Assembly: GCA_029257465.1 (NCBI GenBank) | Contig: JARIBG010000061.1 | Coordinates: 1 to 64,000, forward strand | Origin: Arthrobacter sp. | GTDB taxonomy: Bacteria; Actinomycetota; Actinomycetes; Actinomycetales; Micrococcaceae | DNA: 64,000 bases | Direction of reading: 5' to 3' | Position numbers and translations under genes: made by a program | Shown: positions 59,282-64,000 of the stretch, piece by piece | Position numbering within the stretch: the first letter of the stretch is position 1 | Layout: the number at the start of each line of letters is the position of its first letter | Notes under the pieces: generated by a model | The model's input: the letters and a program-made list of their open reading frames with translations, nothing else | What the model was told of the DNA's origin: nothing | The model's database searches: none

Positions 59282-60898
59282 ATGGAGACTCTTGCATCGA
59301 AGGTCGATCCGCTCTCGGCGTCGTTCCGTGCCAATCACGAGGCACAGACGAACCTCGTCGCTGAGCTGAGGGACAGGATCGCCACCGCGGCACTGGGTGG
59401 GCCGGAGCGCTCCCGTGAGCGGCATGTGGCCCGCGGCAAGCTGCTGCCGCGCGAGCGCGTCGATCAGCTGCTCGACGACGGCAGTCCCTTCCTCGAGATC
59501 GCCCCGCTCGCGGCGGATGGCATGTACGACGGCGAGTCCCCGGGTGCCGGCGTGATCGCCGGTATCGGTCTGGTCCATGGGCGGCAGGTGCTGGTCATCT
59601 CCAACGATGCGACGGTCAAGGGTGGCACCTACTACCCGATGACGGTGAAGAAGCACCTCCGGGCACAGGAGATCGCGCTGGAGAACAATCTGCCGTGCGT
59701 CTATCTGGTCGACTCCGGCGGGGCTTTCCTGCCCCGGCAGGACGAGGTCTTCCCCGATCGTGACCACTTCGGCCGGATCTTCTACAACCAGGCCACCATG
59801 TCGGCGCGGAAGATCCCGCAGATCGCCTCGGTGATGGGCAGCTGCACCGCCGGAGGCGCTTATGTGCCCGCGATGAGCGACGAGACGGTGATCGTCCGCA
59901 ACCAGGGCACCATCTTCCTCGGCGGACCGCCGCTCGTGAAGGCCGCGATCGGTGAGGTGGTCACGGCGGAGGAACTCGGCGGTGGCGACGTGCACTCGAG
60001 GGTCTCCGGTGTCACGGACCACCTCGCGGAGAACGATCAGCACGCCCTCGAGATCGTGCGCGACATCATCGCGACCCTGCCACCGGCCGTCGAGACCCCG
60101 CTCATGGTGACCGGCACGCAGGACGTGCAGGAGCCCGCAGTGCCGATGGACGAGCTCTACGGGGCAATTCCCACCGACGTCAACGCCTCCTACGATGCAC
60201 GCGAGATCATCGCCCGGATCGTCGACGGCTCCCTGTTCCACGAGTTCAAGCGCGAGTACGGCACCACGCTGGTCACGGGGTTCGCGAGTATCCACGGGCA
60301 CCAGGTGGGGATCGTCGCCAACAACGGCGTACTGTTCAGCGAATCCGCGCTCAAGGGCGCCCACTTCATCGAACTCTGCGACCAGCGCGGCATCCCGCTG
60401 GTGTTCCTGCAGAATCTCTCCGGCTTCATGGTCGGCAAGGACTACGAGGCGGGAGGCATCGCCAAGAACGGCGCCAAGATGGTCACCGCCGTCGCCACGT
60501 GCCGCGTCCCGAAGCTCACCGTCGTCGTCGGAGGTTCCTTCGGTGCCGGCAACTACTCCATGTCCGGGCGGGCATTCTCGCCGCGCTTCCTGTGGATGTG
60601 GCCGGCCAGCCGCATCTCCGTGATGGGCGGCAACCAGGCCTCGTCCGTCCTCGCGACGGTCAAGCGCGATCAGCTCGAGGCCCGCGGCGACGAGTGGTCC
60701 ACCGATGACGAGGAGGCGTTCCGTGTCCCCATTCGCGAGCAGTACGAGGCGCAGGGCAATCCCTACTACTCGACGGCGCGCCTGTGGGACGACGGCGTGA
60801 TCGACCCCGCGGACACGCGCACTGTCCTGGGGCTGGCGCTCGATGTCTGCGCCAATGCGCCACTGCCCGAATCCTCCTTCGGCCTCTTCAGGATGTGA
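59282..60898 (+). CDS. Acyl-CoA carboxylase carboxyltransferase (beta) subunit, methylcrotonyl-CoA carboxylase-like
   Basis: [69 protein letters not shown]. Confidence 0.92.
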   Translation: METLASKVDPLSASFRANHEAQTNLVAELRDRIATAALGGPERSRERHVARGKLLPRERVDQLLDDGSPFLEIAPLAADGMYDGESPGAGVIAGIGLVHGRQVLVISNDATVKGGTYYPMTVKKHLRAQEIALENNLPCVYLVDSGGAFLPRQDEVFPDRDHFGRIFYNQATMSARKIPQIASVMGSCTAGGAYVPAMSDETVIVRNQGTIFLGGPPLVKAAIGEVVTAEELGGGDVHSRVSGVTDHLAENDQHALEIVRDIIATLPPAVETPLMVTGTQDVQEPAVPMDELYGAIPTDVNASYDAREIIARIVDGSLFHEFKREYGTTLVTGFASIHGHQVGIVANNGVLFSESALKGAHFIELCDQRGIPLVFLQNLSGFMVGKDYEAGGIAKNGAKMVTAVATCRVPKLTVVVGGSFGAGNYSMSGRAFSPRFLWMWPASRISVMGGNQASSVLATVKRDQLEARGDEWSTDDEEAFRVPIREQYEAQGNPYYSTARLWDDGVIDPADTRTVLGLALDVCANAPLPESSFGLFRM

Positions 60899-60902
60899 CC
60901 AG

Positions 60903-62957
60903 ATGAGCCCCAGCACCCACTCCTCCAGCCCGAACCTGTCCTCCTGGCCCTTCGATACCGTCCTCGTCGCGAACCGGGGAGAGATCGCCAGCCGCGTGAT
61001 CCGTTCCGTCCGCGACCTCGGGCTGCGCTCGGTCGCCGTCTACAGCGACGCCGACGCCGATGCACGCCACGTCCGCGACGCCGACGTCGCGGTGCGCATC
61101 GGTTCTGCCGCGCCGTCGGAGAGCTACCTCTCCATCCCCGCCGTGATCGAGGCCTGCCGACGCACGGGTGCCGGCGCCGTCCACCCCGGCTACGGCTTCC
61201 TCAGCGAGAACGCAGCGTTCGCCGAGGCGCTCGAGGACGCAGGAATCATCTTCATCGGCCCCTCCGTGCACGCGCTGAACGTGATGGGCGACAAGATCAG
61301 GTCCAAGAACCACGTGGCCGGCTTCGACGTGCCCGTGGTGCCGGGCATCGCCGAGCCCGGCCTCTCCGACGAGGATCTGCTCCGGGCAGCGGACGACGTC
61401 GGTTTCCCCCTCTTGATCAAGCCCTCGGCCGGGGGTGGAGGCAAGGGCATGCATGCCGTGAAGCGCTCCGAGGAACTCCCGGAGGTCCTCGTGACGGCCC
61501 GCCGCGTCGCCGCCCGTGCCTTCGGGGACGACACCCTGTTCCTGGAGCGGCTGATCGAACGCCCCAGGCACATCGAGGTGCAGGTCCTCGCCGATGGTCA
61601 CGGCACCGTGATCCACCTCGGCGAGCGTGAGTGCTCCCTGCAGCGCCGCCACCAGAAGGTGATCGAGGAGGCGCCGTCGGCCCTGCTCGACGAGGCGACG
61701 CGGAAACGGATCGGCGAGGCCGCCTGCAATGCCGCGCGCAGCGTCGACTACACCGGCGCCGGGACGGTCGAGTTCCTCGTCTCGGACGCTGCGCCGGATG
61801 AGTTCTTCTTCATGGAGATGAACACCCGCCTGCAGGTGGAGCACCCGGTCACGGAACTCGTCACGGGGGTGGATCTCGTCGAGTGGCAGATCCGCATCGC
61901 GGCCGGTGAGCACCTGCCCATGAGCCAGGACGACGTCGTCCTGAACGGTCATGCGGTGGAGGCCCGCGTCTATGCCGAGAATCCCGAGGCAGGGTTCCTG
62001 CCGTCCACCGGAACCATCGTCGCGCTCGCCGAGGCCGAGGGTGAGGGCATCCGGGTGGACAGTTCCCTCCTGCTGGGCGGCACCGTCTCGTCGTCGTACG
62101 ATCCGATGCTGGCCAAGGTGATCGCCTGGGGCACCGACCGGAGTCAGGCACTGGACCGGCTCGACGCCGCACTCGCCGACACCGTGGTGCTCGGTGTGGA
62201 CACGAATATCGAGTACCTGCGCCTGCTCGTGAACGACGACGACGTGCGGGCGGCCCGGCTGGACACCACCATGATCGAGCGGAAGCTCCCCGATCTGGCC
62301 TTCCGCCAGGTGAGCCCGGAGGACCTCGCGCTCGCCGCGGTCCTGCTCGTCGAGGCGGACGCGCCGACGAGCACTTCGTCCCCGTGGCAACGCGGTGACG
62401 GCTTCCGGCTCGGCACACCCCGGCCCCGTTCGATCCACCTCGAGTACGACGGCGGCACCAGCACTGTCGGCCTTCAGCAAACCCAGAACGGGTGGAGCGC
62501 CACTGTCGATGACCGCACGATCTCGGTCGGCGCCGGCGGCACGGCCGTCGATGGGCTGCGCTCACACCGCCGACTCGTGGTCGACGGCGATACTGTTTGG
62601 CTCGGTGACGCCGGATTCTCCGCCCGCATCAGGCGGCTCGGCCGCAGAGAGCTGCTCGACGCCGTCCTCTCACGCATCGAGCGCGAGGAGGGCTCGATCG
62701 ATCCGGCGGTCCGCAGTCCCATGCCGGGCACGGTCGTCTCGGTAGCGGTCGAGGACGGTGCGCTCGTCGAGGCAGGGGACGTGCTCGTGGCCGTCGAGGC
62801 CATGAAGATGGAGCACCAGCTCACCGCCGGCCTCTCCGGCGTCGTCCGCCTGTCGCTGAAGCCCGGCGATCTGGTCAGGGCCCAGCAGGTCGTCGCCACC
62901 ATCGAAGTAGCAGCAGAGAAAGACACAACCAGTTCCACGGAAGGCAGCGCAGCATGA
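60903..62957 (+). CDS. Biotin carboxylase/BCCP (alpha) subunit of acyl-CoA carboxylase
   Basis: VLVANRGEIASRVIRSVRDLG, GGGGKGMHAVK, MEMNTRLQVEHPVTELVTG, biotinyl motif VAVEAMKMEHQL. Confidence 0.94.
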   Translation: MSPSTHSSSPNLSSWPFDTVLVANRGEIASRVIRSVRDLGLRSVAVYSDADADARHVRDADVAVRIGSAAPSESYLSIPAVIEACRRTGAGAVHPGYGFLSENAAFAEALEDAGIIFIGPSVHALNVMGDKIRSKNHVAGFDVPVVPGIAEPGLSDEDLLRAADDVGFPLLIKPSAGGGGKGMHAVKRSEELPEVLVTARRVAARAFGDDTLFLERLIERPRHIEVQVLADGHGTVIHLGERECSLQRRHQKVIEEAPSALLDEATRKRIGEAACNAARSVDYTGAGTVEFLVSDAAPDEFFFMEMNTRLQVEHPVTELVTGVDLVEWQIRIAAGEHLPMSQDDVVLNGHAVEARVYAENPEAGFLPSTGTIVALAEAEGEGIRVDSSLLLGGTVSSSYDPMLAKVIAWGTDRSQALDRLDAALADTVVLGVDTNIEYLRLLVNDDDVRAARLDTTMIERKLPDLAFRQVSPEDLALAAVLLVEADAPTSTSSPWQRGDGFRLGTPRPRSIHLEYDGGTSTVGLQQTQNGWSATVDDRTISVGAGGTAVDGLRSHRRLVVDGDTVWLGDAGFSARIRRLGRRELLDAVLSRIEREEGSIDPAVRSPMPGTVVSVAVEDGALVEAGDVLVAVEAMKMEHQLTAGLSGVVRLSLKPGDLVRAQQVVATIEVAAEKDTTSSTEGSAA

Positions 62958-64000
62958 ATTTCGAATTGAGCGAGGAATACCAGGATCTCGTCGACACGGT
63001 CCGCGAGTTCGCCGACGAGGTGGTGGCTCCTGTCTCGGCCAGGCACGACGCCGAGCACAGCTTCCCCTACGAGGTGGTCAAGCAGATGGGGGACATGGGC
63101 CTGTTCGGGCTGCCGTTCCCGGAGGAGTACGGGGGAATGGGCGGGGACTACTTCGCGCTCTGCCTCGCGCTCGAGCAGTTGGCCCGCGTGGACCAGTCGG
63201 TGGCCATCACCCTCGAGGCGGGCGTCTCCCTCGGCGCCATGCCGGTCTACCGGTTCGGCACCGAGGAGCAGAAGCAGCAGTGGCTGCCCTCGCTCGCCGC
63301 GGGTAGTGCCCTCGGTGGCTTCGGCCTGACCGAGTCCGAGGCCGGCTCCGATGCCTCCGGCACGAAGACGACGGCGAAGCTCGAGGAGGGCGCCGCCGGC
63401 TCCGAGTGGGTGATCAACGGCACCAAGGAGTTCATCACCAACTCCGGCACCGACATCACCTCGCTCGTCACGGTCACGGCCGTCACGGGTACCTCCGAGC
63501 GGCCGGACGGCACCGTGAAGAAGGAGATCTCCACGATCCTGGTGCCCTCGGACACGCCCGGATTCACCGCCGAGAAGGCTTACAACAAGGTGGGCTGGAA
63601 CGCCTCCGACACGCATCCGTTGACACTCAAGGACGTCCGCGTCCCGGAGTCGAATCTCCTCGGTGAGCGGGGTCGCGGCTACGCGAACTTCCTGCAGATC
63701 CTCGACGAGGGCCGGATCGCCATCGCCGCCCTTGCCACGGGTGCGGCGCAGGGCTGCGTGGAGGAGTCGATCAAGTACGCCGGTGAGCGCATGGCGTTCG
63801 GCACCAATATCGGCTCCTACCAGTCCATCCAGTTCAAGATCGCGCGGATGAAGGTCCGGGCCGACATGGCCCGCCTGGCCTACTACGACGCCGCAGCTCG
63901 GATGCTCGCAGGCAAACCCTTCAAAACGCAGGCCTCGATCGCGAAGCTTGTCGCAGGGGAAGCAGCCATGGACAACGCGCGGGACGCGACGCAGATCTTC
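62954..64000 (+). CDS. Acyl-CoA dehydrogenase (isovaleryl-CoA dehydrogenase-like), truncated at window end
   Basis: GLPFPEEYGGMGGDYFALCLALEQLARVDQSVAITLEAGVSLG, FGLTESEAGSDASG, ATG overlaps mccA-like stop. Confidence 0.9.
   Translation, partial: MNFELSEEYQDLVDTVREFADEVVAPVSARHDAEHSFPYEVVKQMGDMGLFGLPFPEEYGGMGGDYFALCLALEQLARVDQSVAITLEAGVSLGAMPVYRFGTEEQKQQWLPSLAAGSALGGFGLTESEAGSDASGTKTTAKLEEGAAGSEWVINGTKEFITNSGTDITSLVTVTAVTGTSERPDGTVKKEISTILVPSDTPGFTAEKAYNKVGWNASDTHPLTLKDVRVPESNLLGERGRGYANFLQILDEGRIAIAALATGAAQGCVEESIKYAGERMAFGTNIGSYQSIQFKIARMKVRADMARLAYYDAAARMLAGKPFKTQASIAKLVAGEAAMDNARDATQIF

Overview
This 64 kb window is high-GC actinobacterial chromosome, Micrococcaceae/Arthrobacter-like by gene content and order (inference, no database search). 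It is mostly core and catabolic genes. I see no CRISPR array, transposase, prophage module or obvious biosynthetic gene cluster. Main blocks: threonine catabolism (tdh-kbl plus a FAD amine oxidase); CDF transporter plus KhtTU-like K+/H+ antiporter; a histidine-utilisation locus (divergent hutH and iclR-hutU-M20 amidohydrolase-hutF-hutI); a SAM-IV-type riboswitch followed by metY-metX; glyS; dusB; dgt-dnaG; two tRNAs (Asn-GTT and a CAT-anticodon tRNA); rpsB-tsf-pyrH-frr-cdsA; a LytS/LytTR two-component system flanked by two sodium:solute symporter modules; and a branched-chain keto-acid/leucine-catabolism region (Lrp, E1a-E1b-E2, TetR, acyl-CoA carboxylase beta/alpha, acyl-CoA dehydrogenase truncated by the window end). 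The best second-look items are: an LytTR-type direct repeat between the kinase and the DUF485-actP operon; an M20 hydrolase that may replace HutG; an unannotated 28-aa membrane peptide in the hut operon; a glycosyltransferase ORF whose first in-frame stop lies in a tRNA anticodon loop; a 26-bp palindrome upstream of an acyl-CoA dehydrogenase; a Holin-X/DUF3618-like fusion; and a Cys-Ser-Gly MIO triad in HutH. I did not find a clearly novel multi-gene system.
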